The position numbers were made by a program, and so were the translations under genes. From assembly GCA_905203555.1 (NCBI GenBank), contig CAJKWK010000012.1, positions 1 to 55,598 of the forward strand: a stretch of 55,598 nt of DNA. The letters are read 5' to 3'. The notes under the pieces are model-generated. The model searched no databases. It was not told where the DNA came from and was given only the letters and a program-made list of their open reading frames with translations. This document shows, in pieces, positions 34,747-43,558 of this stretch (position 1 is its first letter; each line of letters begins with the position of its first letter). The stretch comes from an uncultured Lachnospiraceae bacterium (lineage in GTDB: Bacteria; Bacillota; Clostridia; Lachnospirales; Lachnospiraceae).

Positions 34747-35631
34747 CTACACCTTCTCCTGAATATTTTTACCGAAAATGCCGGCAGGTTTCACAAGAAG
34801 TACAATGATCAATACGCCGAACACAATGGCATCTGCCATCTGCGAAGAAATATATGCTTTCCCGAAAATCTCTATGATTCCCAGCAAAATGCCGCCAACC
34901 ATTGCTCCCGGAATGGACCCGATCCCGCCAAACACAGCTGCCACAAAGGCTTTGATTCCCGGCATTGCTCCAGTATACGGAGTCAAAGTCGGATAAGCAG
35001 AGCATAGGAGCACACCTGCAATAGCAGCCAGAGCAGAACCAATAGCAAACGTCAGAGCAATCGTTCCATTTACATTGATTCCCATCAGCTGTGCAGCGCC
35101 CTTATCTTCTGACACCGCAAGCATTGCCTGACCTGCTTTTGACTTGTTAATGAACAAAGTCAGTCCGATCATGATGACAATACAAGCTGCAATCGTCATC
35201 ATAGTTTCTCCTGAAATAGTCAGTTTCCCTCCTGCCAGTGTCAAAGACGGGATTGAAACAACGGATGTAAATGTCTTTGTGTTTGCACCAAACACAAGTA
35301 ACGCAATATTCTGCAGTAAGTAGCTGACACCGATTGCAGTGATCAGCACTGCCAAAGGAGAAGACGCATTTCGAAGAGGTTTATACGCCACCCGCTCAAT
35401 CAACATACCGAGTACGGTACAAAATACAACTGCGATCAGGACTGCCGCAACCGGCGGAAGTCCCATTCCTGTCATAGCCGTCAGCGCTATATACGCACCA
35501 ATCATAATGACATCACCATGCGCAAAGTTCAGCATCTTGGCAATTCCATATACCATTGTATAGCCTAAGGCAATAATCGCATATACGCTTCCCAGACTGA
35601 CACCATTAATTAAATAAGATATAAAACTCAT
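34747..35631 (-). CDS. livH: Branched-chain amino acid ABC transporter permease LivH
   Basis: A 294-aa permease opening with MSFISYLINGVSLGSVYAII and containing YGIAKMLNFAHGDVIMIGAY and the loop ALRNASSPL-type segment AYKPLRNASSPLAVLITAIG, all typical of LivH. About eight transmembrane helices are visible. The start at 35631 follows AGGTGGGTGGAT; the frame is open to 35661 without a better site. It is the first permease gene after the binding protein gene. Confidence 0.94.
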   Translation of the reverse strand: MSFISYLINGVSLGSVYAIIALGYTMVYGIAKMLNFAHGDVIMIGAYIALTAMTGMGLPPVAAVLIAVVFCTVLGMLIERVAYKPLRNASSPLAVLITAIGVSYLLQNIALLVFGANTKTFTSVVSIPSLTLAGGKLTISGETMMTIAACIVIMIGLTLFINKSKAGQAMLAVSEDKGAAQLMGINVNGTIALTFAIGSALAAIAGVLLCSAYPTLTPYTGAMPGIKAFVAAVFGGIGSIPGAMVGGILLGIIEIFGKAYISSQMADAIVFGVLIIVLLVKPAGIFGKNIQEKV

Positions 35632-35711
35632 ATCCACCCACCTGTCTCTCATTTTTTTCAACGAATTTGCAAAGAAGGTTATCCCGAAGGATAACCCTCT
35701 ATCATTCTTAA

Positions 35712-36881
35712 TTATTCGACTACTGTATATTCTCCATTTTCGATCTTAACAACCATAGGCTCTTTGCTTGGTTCTCCGCTTGCTTCCCAAGTCAGATCTT
35801 TTGCTGTCACACCATCTATTGTAATCTCTGTCATGGCTCCCTTCAATGCATCACAAATATCGGATGGGCTCATATCTGGTGTTACCTCTGCCTTTTCCAT
35901 CGCTGCTTTCAATGCATAGACACCATCATAAGCGTCTGCTGCAAACTGGATCGGTGTATGACCAAACTCTTCTTCAAAGCTCTTAACAAATTCTACAACC
36001 ATCTCATCCGTAGATGTTGGTGTAAACGGACTTAAGAACATCAGATTCTGTGCATTTGCAGCATCAAATCCTTCGACACCAAGAATACCGTCCATACCGT
36101 CACATCCGAAGAAGATCGGCGCATAATTCATGCCTGCTGCCTGCTGAAGTACCAAAGCCGCCTCTGAATAGTAGAATGGCAGGAATACCAGCTCAGCGCC
36201 CTTATCTTTTGCTTTCTGAAGCTGTACGGAAAAGTCTGTCTTACTCTCTGCTGTAAACGCCTCTGCAGCTACGATTTCCAAACCATCTTTCTTTGCTTCT
36301 GCCGCAAATGCATTATAAATTCCTGTAGAATAAACATCTGAACTATCGTAAATCACAGCCACTTTCTTAGCCAGTGCGTTATCGCTGATATATTTTGCAC
36401 ATTCCAGACCTTGCATCGGATCTGAGAAACATACACGAAATGCATTATCATACTGCACACATTCAACTGCTGTACCTGACGGTGTAAGTAAGAACATATT
36501 GTCTGCCTGTGCTTCATTTCCAACTGCCACACATGGAGCCGAAGTTACTGTTCCAAGCAGCGCCTGCATACCCCAGTCTTTTAATGTATTATATGCATTG
36601 ATTGATTTTTCCGGGTCATTCTCATCATCCTGAAAATCAAATTCAATCTTCACTCCGTTGATTCCGCCTGCTTCGTTGATTTCTTTTACTGCCAGTTCCG
36701 CACCATTTTTCACAGCCTCTCCATAAATCGCAGCCGCACCGGTCACCGGTCCGATAGAACCAATCTTAAATACATCCTCACCGCCTTCTGCCTTCTTATC
36801 ATTTCCGCCGCATCCTGCAAGCATTCCTACTGTCATTGCAGTAACAACTGCAGCTGACATTATTTTTTTCCATTGTTTCAT
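35712..36881 (-). CDS. Branched-chain amino acid ABC transporter substrate-binding lipoprotein
   Basis: A 389-aa periplasmic-binding-fold lipoprotein (LivJ/LivK type). The signal peptide (MKQWKKIMSAAVVTAMTVGM) ends in the lipobox LAGC, so the mature protein is anchored by lipid at Cys. The mature domain starts with FKIGSIGPVTGAAAIYGEAV and contains KIEFDFQDDENDPEKSINAY, characteristic of the family. The start at 36881 follows GGGAGGACG; the frame continues to 36920 into the palindrome. It is first in the operon, behind a consensus promoter. Confidence 0.94.
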   Translation of the reverse strand: MKQWKKIMSAAVVTAMTVGMLAGCGGNDKKAEGGEDVFKIGSIGPVTGAAAIYGEAVKNGAELAVKEINEAGGINGVKIEFDFQDDENDPEKSINAYNTLKDWGMQALLGTVTSAPCVAVGNEAQADNMFLLTPSGTAVECVQYDNAFRVCFSDPMQGLECAKYISDNALAKKVAVIYDSSDVYSTGIYNAFAAEAKKDGLEIVAAEAFTAESKTDFSVQLQKAKDKGAELVFLPFYYSEAALVLQQAAGMNYAPIFFGCDGMDGILGVEGFDAANAQNLMFLSPFTPTSTDEMVVEFVKSFEEEFGHTPIQFAADAYDGVYALKAAMEKAEVTPDMSPSDICDALKGAMTEITIDGVTAKDLTWEASGEPSKEPMVVKIENGEYTVVE

Positions 36882-36905
36882 ATTCAATCGTCCTCCCAGA
36901 TTACG

Positions 36906-36929
36906 AATTACAGAGCGCACTCTGTAATT
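36906..36929. promoter_or_regulatory. Perfect palindrome in the liv operon leader
   Basis: AATTACAGAG-CGCA-CTCTGTAATT, a perfect 10-bp inverted repeat. It begins about 12 bases downstream of the -10 box and ends 25 bases before the start codon. It could be a repressor operator at the transcription start or an RNA hairpin. Confidence 0.65.
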
Positions 36930-36940
36930 TCTTTTCTGAA

Positions 36941-36969
36941 ATAATATCGTGCATCTTATATTTTGTCAA
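36941..36969 (-). promoter_or_regulatory. Sigma-A promoter of the liv operon
   Basis: TTGACA (36969-36964), 17 bases, TATTAT (36946-36941), upstream of the substrate-binding protein gene. The interval 36970-37058 holds no gene. Confidence 0.85.
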
Positions 36970-37058
36970 GCATTTCCGGATATAACATTAAATATAATCA
37001 ATAAATATTAAATTAAATCAAGTAATGACATAATTAATCAATTGACGGCTTATTAATC

Positions 37059-37108
37059 AAGAAAAGAAGGCTTAGAATATTTTTCCATATTCCAAGTCTT
37101 CTTTTCTT
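37059..37108 (-). terminator. Terminator-like hairpin after the flavodiiron protein gene
   Basis: Arms 37059-37080 and 37087-37108 pair over 22 positions with a few mismatches around a 6-base loop. The stem is A/T-rich, and the U tract (UUCUUUUCUUGAUU) is interrupted. Confidence 0.6.
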
Positions 37109-37150
37109 ATCTTCTATATACTATTTCATATACTATTCTGTATCTTTTTC

Positions 37151-38944
37151 TTATCCGATCGGTTCAAAATCTGCCACACCATGCTTACACAATGGACAAA
37201 TATAGTCATCCGGAAGAACATCTCCCTCGTAAATATATCCGCAAACCTTACATACAAAACCTTTTTTGCCATCTGTCTGCGGTTTTGGTTTTACGTTGTT
37301 CTGGTAATACGTATATGTCATCGTATCCTTATCGTTCATTACGCGAGCCTCAGTTACTGTACAGATAAACATACCATGTGTATCCAGATCTACATACTGC
37401 TCTACTTTCAGAGACATGAATGCATTGATATATTTTGGAAGGAATACCAAACCATTATCGGAACGCAGCACTTCCTGTCCTGCAAACTTATCTACCTGAC
37501 GTCCGCTCTGGAAACCAAACCGCTCGAATACGCTAAACGGAGCCTCTACTGACAGACAGTTTACATTCAACACACCTGTCTGCTTGATAACGTGATGAGA
37601 ATAATTTGCCTTATTAATATTTACTGCCACACGATTCGGAGTATCTGTCAGCTGTGAAACGGTATTCACAATCAAACCATTGTCTCTTGTGCCATCATTG
37701 GATGTTACAACATAAAGACCATATCCGATGCGGAACAACGCAGTCATATCATTTTTATTTGCAGCCTCACTGGACTGTGCAACATATTCTTTACACAGTT
37801 CTTCTGCCATTTTATCAATCTGTTCTAAATTCTCCTCACTCAAAGAAGACATGATCTTAACTTCATTATGCAACCATGTAATATTCTTGCTCTTTTCAAA
37901 CATTCCTTTCATCGTACGGATTGCCATCGGAGCCCAGGATCCGTTCTCAATCAGACCGATGGTGCGGTTCTGATAGTTTCGCTCTGTCAGATGCTCGATA
38001 AAGGTTCGCATGAATGGGAAAATGTCTGCATTGTATGTGGTCGTTGCCAAAACCAGTTTGCCATAGCGGAAGGCATCTTCCACTGCTTCTGCCATATCTT
38101 CTCGTGCCAAGTCACATACGACTACCTTCGGACATCCTTTTTCTTTTAACTTATTTGCAAGAAGTTCTACTGCTTTTTTTGTATTTCCATATACGGAAGT
38201 ATATGCAATCATCACGCCTTCTGACTCTACTGCATAAGAAGACCAGATATTATATTTCTCAATATAATGACTAAGATTTTCTTTCAGAACCGGTCCATGC
38301 AGCGGGCAGATAACCTGAATATCCAGTGTAGCCGCAACTTTCAACAAATTCTGCACCTGCATACCGTACTTTCCTACAATTCCAATATAGTAGCGGCGTG
38401 CTTCACAATCCCAGTCTTCCTCCACATCCAATGCGCCAAATTTACCAAATCCATCTGCGGAGAAGAGAACCTTGTCAGTACTGTCATAAGTTACCATTAC
38501 TTCCGGCCAGTGTACCATCGGTGCAAATACGAATGTCAACTCATGTTTACCAAGAGAAAGTGTCTCTTTATTCTTCACTTCCACCTTTCTTCCTTCAAAA
38601 TCCATATTGCGGAAGAAATTCTCCATCATTGTAAATGTCTTCACATTTGCAACAATCTTTGTCTCCGGATAAATCTTCATGAAATTCTCAATATTCGCGG
38701 AGTGATCCGGCTCCATATGCTGAACGATCAGATAATCCGGTTTGGCGCCTGCCAATGCCTTCTCCAAATTATCCAGCCACTCATGAGTAAATTTGGCATC
38801 AACCGTATCTACTACTGCAATTTTTTCGTCTTTGATCACATAAGAATTGTATGACATTCCATTTGGAACAACATACTGTCCCTCAAATAAATCAACTTTG
38901 TGATCATTCACACCTACATAAAGGATGTCGTTTGTAATCTGCAT
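37151..38944 (-). CDS. Multidomain flavodiiron protein (flavorubredoxin with flavin reductase domain)
   Basis: A 597-aa fusion of four domains that reduces O2 or NO in the cytoplasm. Residues 1-245 form the metallo-lactamase-like diiron domain with HMEPDHSANIE, the iron-ligand motif. A flavodoxin domain (IAYTSVYGNTKKAVELLANK) covers about 253-395. A flavin-reductase-like domain (ALFRIGYGLYVVTSNDG, GLIVNTVSQLTDTPNRVAVN) covers about 403-540. The C-terminal rubredoxin (FVCKVCGYIYEGDVLPDDYI, CPLCKHG) carries four Cys for iron. In anaerobes such proteins detoxify oxygen or nitric oxide. Fusing electron donor and acceptor domains may make it self-sufficient with NAD(P)H. It follows the asparagine synthase gene by 61 bases. 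Confidence 0.93.
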   Translation of the reverse strand: MQITNDILYVGVNDHKVDLFEGQYVVPNGMSYNSYVIKDEKIAVVDTVDAKFTHEWLDNLEKALAGAKPDYLIVQHMEPDHSANIENFMKIYPETKIVANVKTFTMMENFFRNMDFEGRKVEVKNKETLSLGKHELTFVFAPMVHWPEVMVTYDSTDKVLFSADGFGKFGALDVEEDWDCEARRYYIGIVGKYGMQVQNLLKVAATLDIQVICPLHGPVLKENLSHYIEKYNIWSSYAVESEGVMIAYTSVYGNTKKAVELLANKLKEKGCPKVVVCDLAREDMAEAVEDAFRYGKLVLATTTYNADIFPFMRTFIEHLTERNYQNRTIGLIENGSWAPMAIRTMKGMFEKSKNITWLHNEVKIMSSLSEENLEQIDKMAEELCKEYVAQSSEAANKNDMTALFRIGYGLYVVTSNDGTRDNGLIVNTVSQLTDTPNRVAVNINKANYSHHVIKQTGVLNVNCLSVEAPFSVFERFGFQSGRQVDKFAGQEVLRSDNGLVFLPKYINAFMSLKVEQYVDLDTHGMFICTVTEARVMNDKDTMTYTYYQNNVKPKPQTDGKKGFVCKVCGYIYEGDVLPDDYICPLCKHGVADFEPIG

Positions 38945-39005
38945 GATTCTCTGCTCACTTTCTTTCTTTATATTCTTTATATTTTTCTTTATATTTTTAC
39001 CTGTA

Positions 39006-40544
39006 TTACCGTTTTATGAAGTATTCCTCATACCATACAAGGAATGTATAAATTGTCCAGACCTTTCTCCAATTATCTGAGTTGCCGCCTACATACTCGT
39101 CAAAGATCGCATTGATCTCATCCATATGAAAGAACTTCTCTGCATAATCGCTGTGAAACTTTTCTCTGACATCTCCATTGTATCTGTCATCCGCCATCCA
39201 GATTCGAATCGGAACGATAAATCCAAGTTTTTTACGAAATGCAATTTCCTCCGGCAGCACTTTTGCAGCCGCAGTACGAAAAGCAACTTTATTCTGCTCT
39301 TCATTGACCTTATATTTCGATGGCATTCTGGATGCAATATCAAAGATTCGGCGATCTGTCAGAGGCATCCGGACTTCCAGTCCTGCTGCATGACTCATCT
39401 TATCCACATTCAGATAAATATCACCTTCCAGCCAGATCTGAATGTCCACATCAGACATCTTAGTCAGCGGATCTAACCCTTCTGTCTCTTCATAAATCGG
39501 AGCTGCAATCTCAATCGGAAGCACATCCGGATCATAGTGTTTCAAAATCCGCTGTTTTTCCTCTTCCTTCATGATATTGGTATTTCCTACATAGAAAGTC
39601 CTCAAATTCTCTCCGTACCGCTCTGCATTGCGATACATATTATATCCACCAAAGAACTCATCGGAACCTTCTCCGGAATAGCATATCTTCGTATGTTCTG
39701 CCGTTGCCTTACAGCCCAGTGCAAATGCTATAGCAGAAGCATCTCCGAGCGGCTGTTCCATATGGTACATCACCCAAGGCACGATCTCAAAATACTCCTC
39801 CGGTGTAATCCTGCATCTATGATTCTCTCTCTTCAAAAGGTCTGCAGTTTCCTTTGCCATTCCGGACTCATCAAACCGTTCTTCATCATACCCACAGGAA
39901 TCTGTAGCCGTCACATCTGACATCGCTACCACATAGGAAGAATCTACACCGCCGGATAAAAAGGCCTCTGCATACTCGTCCTTTGCACGCAGTTCCGGCA
40001 TGATTTCCTGAACAGTAGTATGAATCTCCTCTGCCCAATCATCCAACGTCCTGCTGTCATCCGGATGAAATTCCGGTTTCCAGTAACGTACAATCTCCAT
40101 TTTTCCATTCTGCCATACCAGATAACGCCCCGGCAGCAACTTCTTTAATCCCCGGAAAAATGTATCCTCTCCTGCAACATAAGTCAGACTCAGATAAATC
40201 TGCAGCATCTCCTCATTCAGTTCTTTCACGAACCCCGGCTGCTCCATGATCTGACGGATTGTCGTTCCATAAAGGAGATCGCCATCTGCAGTCTCATAAT
40301 AATAAAAAGGCTTTGTTCCAAACTGATCTCTCAAACAAAACAACTTTTTCTCTTTATCATCCCACAATGCAAACGCAAACATACCATGCAGATGGTCCGC
40401 CATCTCATACCCCCATGTCTCGTATGCATTTATCAGAATCGCTTCTTCCCGCTCTTCTCTTGACAGATTCAACGCAATTCCCAGACGTTCGCAAAGTTCT
40501 TCCCAATTGCGAATATGTCCTCTGTATTCCTGCACCTTTATCAT
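39006..40544 (-). CDS. Asparagine synthase-like protein lacking the N-terminal nucleophile
   Basis: A 512-aa member of the asparagine synthetase B family. The synthetase domain is complete, with the PPi loop FLSGGVDSSYVVAMSDV near residue 200, YSGEGSDEFFGGYNMYRN and KMSHAAGLEVRMPLTDRRIF. The glutaminase domain is cut short. The protein starts at a point corresponding to the YNGEIYN segment of AsnB (here YRGHIRNWEELCERLG), so MCGI with the catalytic Cys and about 60-70 residues are absent. The start is well supported by GAGAGGATACATTG and a promoter upstream, so it is probably genuine. It may use ammonia directly or a partner amidotransferase, or be inactive with glutamine. Confidence 0.85.
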   Translation of the reverse strand: MIKVQEYRGHIRNWEELCERLGIALNLSREEREEAILINAYETWGYEMADHLHGMFAFALWDDKEKKLFCLRDQFGTKPFYYYETADGDLLYGTTIRQIMEQPGFVKELNEEMLQIYLSLTYVAGEDTFFRGLKKLLPGRYLVWQNGKMEIVRYWKPEFHPDDSRTLDDWAEEIHTTVQEIMPELRAKDEYAEAFLSGGVDSSYVVAMSDVTATDSCGYDEERFDESGMAKETADLLKRENHRCRITPEEYFEIVPWVMYHMEQPLGDASAIAFALGCKATAEHTKICYSGEGSDEFFGGYNMYRNAERYGENLRTFYVGNTNIMKEEEKQRILKHYDPDVLPIEIAAPIYEETEGLDPLTKMSDVDIQIWLEGDIYLNVDKMSHAAGLEVRMPLTDRRIFDIASRMPSKYKVNEEQNKVAFRTAAAKVLPEEIAFRKKLGFIVPIRIWMADDRYNGDVREKFHSDYAEKFFHMDEINAIFDEYVGGNSDNWRKVWTIYTFLVWYEEYFIKR

Positions 40545-40625
40545 CAATGTATCCTCTCTTATAACGGAATCATTTCATTAGTGTCCGGAATCCTTGTCAT
40601 AATAATAACAAAGACTCCTTTCGTC

Positions 40626-40654
40626 ATTATAAAACACTTTTCCTATAATAACAA
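40626..40654 (-). promoter_or_regulatory. Promoter of the asparagine synthase-like gene
   Basis: TTGTTA (40654-40649), 17 bases, TATAAT (40631-40626). It starts just after the stop of the flavodoxin-like reductase gene and supports the short N-terminus of the downstream protein. Confidence 0.7.
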
Positions 40655-40661
40655 GAAAATG

Positions 40662-41282
40662 TTATCGAATATAATTGGTCTTATACGTTCTCTCCGTCTC
40701 CGGAAGTGCGACCCCAGCCTCTTTCCCTGTTTCCAGGCACTTCAGCATCCATGCCATATTTCTCGCCAGATTCCGCATCGTCTGCAGTCCCTCTGCATCT
40801 TGAGCCGCTTCGCCTTGTGCTGCTCCATGCACGTTATTCCAATACGTGGAACCAACAACCGGCATCTGAGAGATTCCAAAATATTTATTCAGCACATCAA
40901 AAGATGCTGTTGTTCCCCCACGTCTTGCCACAGCCACCGATGCCCCGGGCTTAAAAGAAAATGCCCTGCCGCTGCTGTAAAACACCCGATCCAAAAATGC
41001 CTGAATCCGTCCGCTCGGATGTGCATAATAGACCGGAGTTCCAAAAACAAATCCGTCTGCCTCTTTTGCTTTTGCAATAAAATCATTGACCCGATCCTCT
41101 GTGAAAATACAACCGCTTTCAGTACATTGTCCACAACCGATGCAGTCTCTTACCGGGTCAGCTCCAATCTGAAAAATTTCATAATCAACGCCTTCCTTTT
41201 CCAGCTGTTTTCCAATCTCCTCCAATGCTGTATATGTATTTCCTTTCGCATTGGCACTTCCATTTAACATCAATACTTTCAC
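40662..41282 (-). CDS. Flavodoxin-fold NAD(P)H-dependent FMN reductase
   Basis: A 206-aa flavodoxin-like oxidoreductase. The FMN phosphate loop is LNGSANAKGNTYTALEEIG and the isoalloxazine-binding segment is GTPVYYAHPSGRIQAFLDR. A CIGCGQC motif with two further Cys (ESGCIFTED) is typical of iron-sulfur flavoproteins or of the NAD(P)H-dependent oxidoreductase branch in clostridia. The start is GTG at 41282, placed by GGAGGTAAGG. The physiological substrate is unknown. Confidence 0.88.
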   Translation of the reverse strand: MKVLMLNGSANAKGNTYTALEEIGKQLEKEGVDYEIFQIGADPVRDCIGCGQCTESGCIFTEDRVNDFIAKAKEADGFVFGTPVYYAHPSGRIQAFLDRVFYSSGRAFSFKPGASVAVARRGGTTASFDVLNKYFGISQMPVVGSTYWNNVHGAAQGEAAQDAEGLQTMRNLARNMAWMLKCLETGKEAGVALPETERTYKTNYIR

Positions 41283-41360
41283 TTTTCCTTACCTCCATCT
41301 TTTAACTTTCTATAATGCTCTGCATCCTCTATATCCACTGCATTCTATATTCTCTGCATT

Positions 41361-42188
41361 CTATATTCGCTTCGAATTATTTCTCATAAATTGATTGATG
41401 ACATATAATACCCCGTCGTCATCATTGGAACGTGTAATATAATCTGCTTTTTCCTTTACTATGGGTTGTGCATTCTCCATGGCTACTCCCAGGCCGGCAT
41501 ATTCAATCATAGACAAATCATTATACCCGTCTCCACAGCAAATCATCTGGTCAGCCGTAAGTCCGATACTGCTCAATAACTTCTGTAAAGTATATGCCTT
41601 ATCGATCTTCTGCGGCATAATTTCCAAAAAGAACGGCTCTGAACGATATATATTTAGCAGAGAATGAAACTTTGCCTTTAAAACTTCCATCATCTCTTCC
41701 AGAATCACCGGTTCTCCCGGAATCAGCAGTTTATTCACCGGAAAATCTATATATTCTGAAAAATGTTCTACCGGCTTAATCTTCATCTTGTTGATCATTC
41801 TTTCCTTTTCCGTATATTGATTCGGCTGCAGACCGGAAATGATCTCATCCCCCTGATAAGTTATAATATCTACGTCCTTATATTGCTTTGCAATCTGATA
41901 GATCGGTTCAATAACGTCATGAGGAATTGTCTTATTATAAATAATCTCACCTGTGGAACACTGGGTAATTCTTGCTCCATTAAAAGATAAGATATAGCTT
42001 CCAAACCGACCCAGCTCCAACGCATCTGCCAAAGGCTGTACTCCATTGATCGGGCGTCCGCTGGCAAGCACAACCTTTTTCCCGGCTTCCTGTATCTCAA
42101 TCAATGCCTTTTTGGTAGGCTCTGTAATCTCTTTTCTGGAATTAGTCAATGTCCCGTCCAGATCAAGGACCAGCATCTCGTAAACCAT
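41361..42188 (-). CDS. Cof-type HAD-IIB hydrolase
   Basis: A 275-aa haloacid dehalogenase-superfamily phosphatase. Motif I is MLVLDLDGTLTNSRKEI, motif II is VVLASGRPINGVQPLADAL, the Lys of motif III lies near NKLLIPGEPV/DKAYTLQKLL, and motif IV is MICCGDGYNDLSMIEYAGLG. Family members hydrolyse sugar phosphates or flavin and pyridoxal phosphates; the substrate cannot be told. The start at 42188 follows GAAGGAGAC; a frame open to 42212 lacks a site. Short direct repeats of CTGCATTCTATATTC overlap the 3' end. Confidence 0.93.
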   Translation of the reverse strand: MVYEMLVLDLDGTLTNSRKEITEPTKKALIEIQEAGKKVVLASGRPINGVQPLADALELGRFGSYILSFNGARITQCSTGEIIYNKTIPHDVIEPIYQIAKQYKDVDIITYQGDEIISGLQPNQYTEKERMINKMKIKPVEHFSEYIDFPVNKLLIPGEPVILEEMMEVLKAKFHSLLNIYRSEPFFLEIMPQKIDKAYTLQKLLSSIGLTADQMICCGDGYNDLSMIEYAGLGVAMENAQPIVKEKADYITRSNDDDGVLYVINQFMRNNSKRI

Positions 42189-42284
42189 TTCTTTGTCTCC
42201 TTCTACTTTCATTCTTCATTTCTGAACTCCTTCTTATTATATCTGGAACATCTTCAGATTACAATTAAATGCCTGAAAAACAGC

Positions 42285-42331
42285 AAAAAAAGATAAGAAA
42301 AACAACAACTCGGCTTTTCTTATCTTTTTTT
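42285..42331 (-). terminator. Terminator of the DnaJ-like gene
   Basis: A perfect 17-bp stem (AAAAAAAGATAAGAAAA and its complement) with a 13-base loop; the stem itself ends in a run of seven T on either strand, so it may serve both directions. Confidence 0.78.
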
Positions 42332-42362
42332 CAAAACAGTCACGCAGCTCCTTTTGGATTGC

Positions 42363-43382
42363 CTATGCTACACTCTTAGTCTTCCCTTTCTTGCAAATGT
42401 TTTCAAACTCTTTCAGCTTCTGCCTTGCTTCTTCACTAAGATTTCTTGGAACTTCAATTTCAACCTCTGCATATTGATCCCCATGTACAGACGGCTGATT
42501 CATTGCAACGATTCCTTTCCCTTTCAAACGGATTTTAGTGCCCGACTGAGTCCCCGGCTTGATCTTGCAGACTACTGTTCCATAAATTGTCTGAATTGGT
42601 ACTTCTCCACCAAATACAGCTGTAGTAAACGGAACCGAAACCGTTGTATAGACATCTCTTCCCTTCCGGGTAAATCCCGGTTTGTCACAGACATGCACCT
42701 TCAAAAGCAAATCCCCGGCTGTTCCGCCGCCTCGTCCCGGATTTCCCTTTCCACGAAGTCGAATGGTTTTTCCATCTTCGATCCCCGCCGGAATCTTCAC
42801 TTCCAGAGATTGCACAGTTCCATTCTCTGACTGCAGCCGAATGACTTTTTTACTTCCAAACGCAGCATCATCAAACCCTACCGTCACCTCCGCATGAAGG
42901 TCTGTTCCCTGTTTCTGAAATCCATTTCCAAAAAACTGTTCGAAGATGTCATCCATATTACCGGCATCTCCCTCAAAATGAAATTCCTGATAACTGCCGT
43001 CTGTTCCTCTTGAACTCCATGTACCATTTGATCCAAAACCGCTGCCATATGCTCTGCTGCCGTAAGTGCCGCCGTATGCACCGCCGCCGTACGCTCTGCT
43101 GCCATAAGTGCCGCCATATGCACCGCCGCCGTTTCCTGCATTTCCCATACTTCCGTCAAATGCAGCATGCCCAAACTGATCATAGAGTTTTCGTTTTTCC
43201 TCATCACTCAGCACATTATACGCTTCTGTCACTTCTTTAAACTTCTCTTCTGCGGCTGCATTCCCGGCATTTGTATCCGGGTGATACTTTTTTGCCAGTT
43301 TCCGATACGCTTTCTTAATCGCATTCTGATCTGCACTTTTATTCAGCCCCAGAACTTCATAATAATCCCTTTTATTTGCCAT
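42363..43382 (-). CDS. DnaJ/CbpA-type co-chaperone
   Basis: A 339-aa Hsp40 without the DnaJ zinc finger. The J domain (residues 1-70) has YYEVLGLNKSADQNAIKKAY and the HPD motif in KYHPDTNAGN. A Gly/Tyr-rich linker contains two near-identical 14-residue units (GGAYGGTYGSRAYG). The C-terminal substrate-binding domains show RLRGKGNPGRGGGTAGDLLL and the conserved end VPRNLSEEARQKLKEFEN. It stimulates DnaK ATPase in the family. The start at 43382 follows GAGGGTGAG. It lies downstream of hsp20, though a hairpin separates them. Confidence 0.92.
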   Translation of the reverse strand: MANKRDYYEVLGLNKSADQNAIKKAYRKLAKKYHPDTNAGNAAAEEKFKEVTEAYNVLSDEEKRKLYDQFGHAAFDGSMGNAGNGGGAYGGTYGSRAYGGGAYGGTYGSRAYGSGFGSNGTWSSRGTDGSYQEFHFEGDAGNMDDIFEQFFGNGFQKQGTDLHAEVTVGFDDAAFGSKKVIRLQSENGTVQSLEVKIPAGIEDGKTIRLRGKGNPGRGGGTAGDLLLKVHVCDKPGFTRKGRDVYTTVSVPFTTAVFGGEVPIQTIYGTVVCKIKPGTQSGTKIRLKGKGIVAMNQPSVHGDQYAEVEIEVPRNLSEEARQKLKEFENICKKGKTKSVA

Positions 43383-43483
43383 CTTCTCACCCTCTTTCAA
43401 CCTATCAATTGATAATTTTGTCTTGCATACAGCTTGTTATCAATGTCATCAAATCAAATAGTAAAAAATCATAAACGATTGGA

Positions 43484-43516
43484 AAAGAGGAGACCGGAAT
43501 CTCCGACCTCCTCTTT
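43484..43516 (-). terminator. Hairpin terminator after hsp20
   Basis: AAAGAGGAG pairs with CTCCTCTTT around an inner CCGGA/TCCG stem; minus-strand RNA continues UUUUCC. Confidence 0.65.
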
Positions 43517-43558
43517 CACACCTTTTTCTCTGATCGCTCCATGCTGCAGAGATGCATC

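Noticed and set aside
38267..38854. A 195-codon open frame on the + strand
   Set aside because: It is antisense to the flavodiiron protein gene and has no ribosome site or recognisable motif.
38945..39005. ATATAAAGAA-type direct repeats before the flavodiiron gene as operator sites
   Set aside because: They are short A/T-rich repeats in an AT-rich gap and could arise by chance; no symmetrical element or promoter goes with them.
40515..41267. A 250-codon open frame on the + strand
   Set aside because: It spans the antisense of the FMN reductase gene and the asparagine synthase promoter; composition is that of a shadow frame.
41319..41368. Tandem CTGCATTCTATATTC repeats as a possible regulatory array or CRISPR
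   Set aside because: There are only two exact copies plus one degenerate one, directly adjacent without spacers, overlapping the end of the HAD gene; a minor slippage repeat is enough to explain them.
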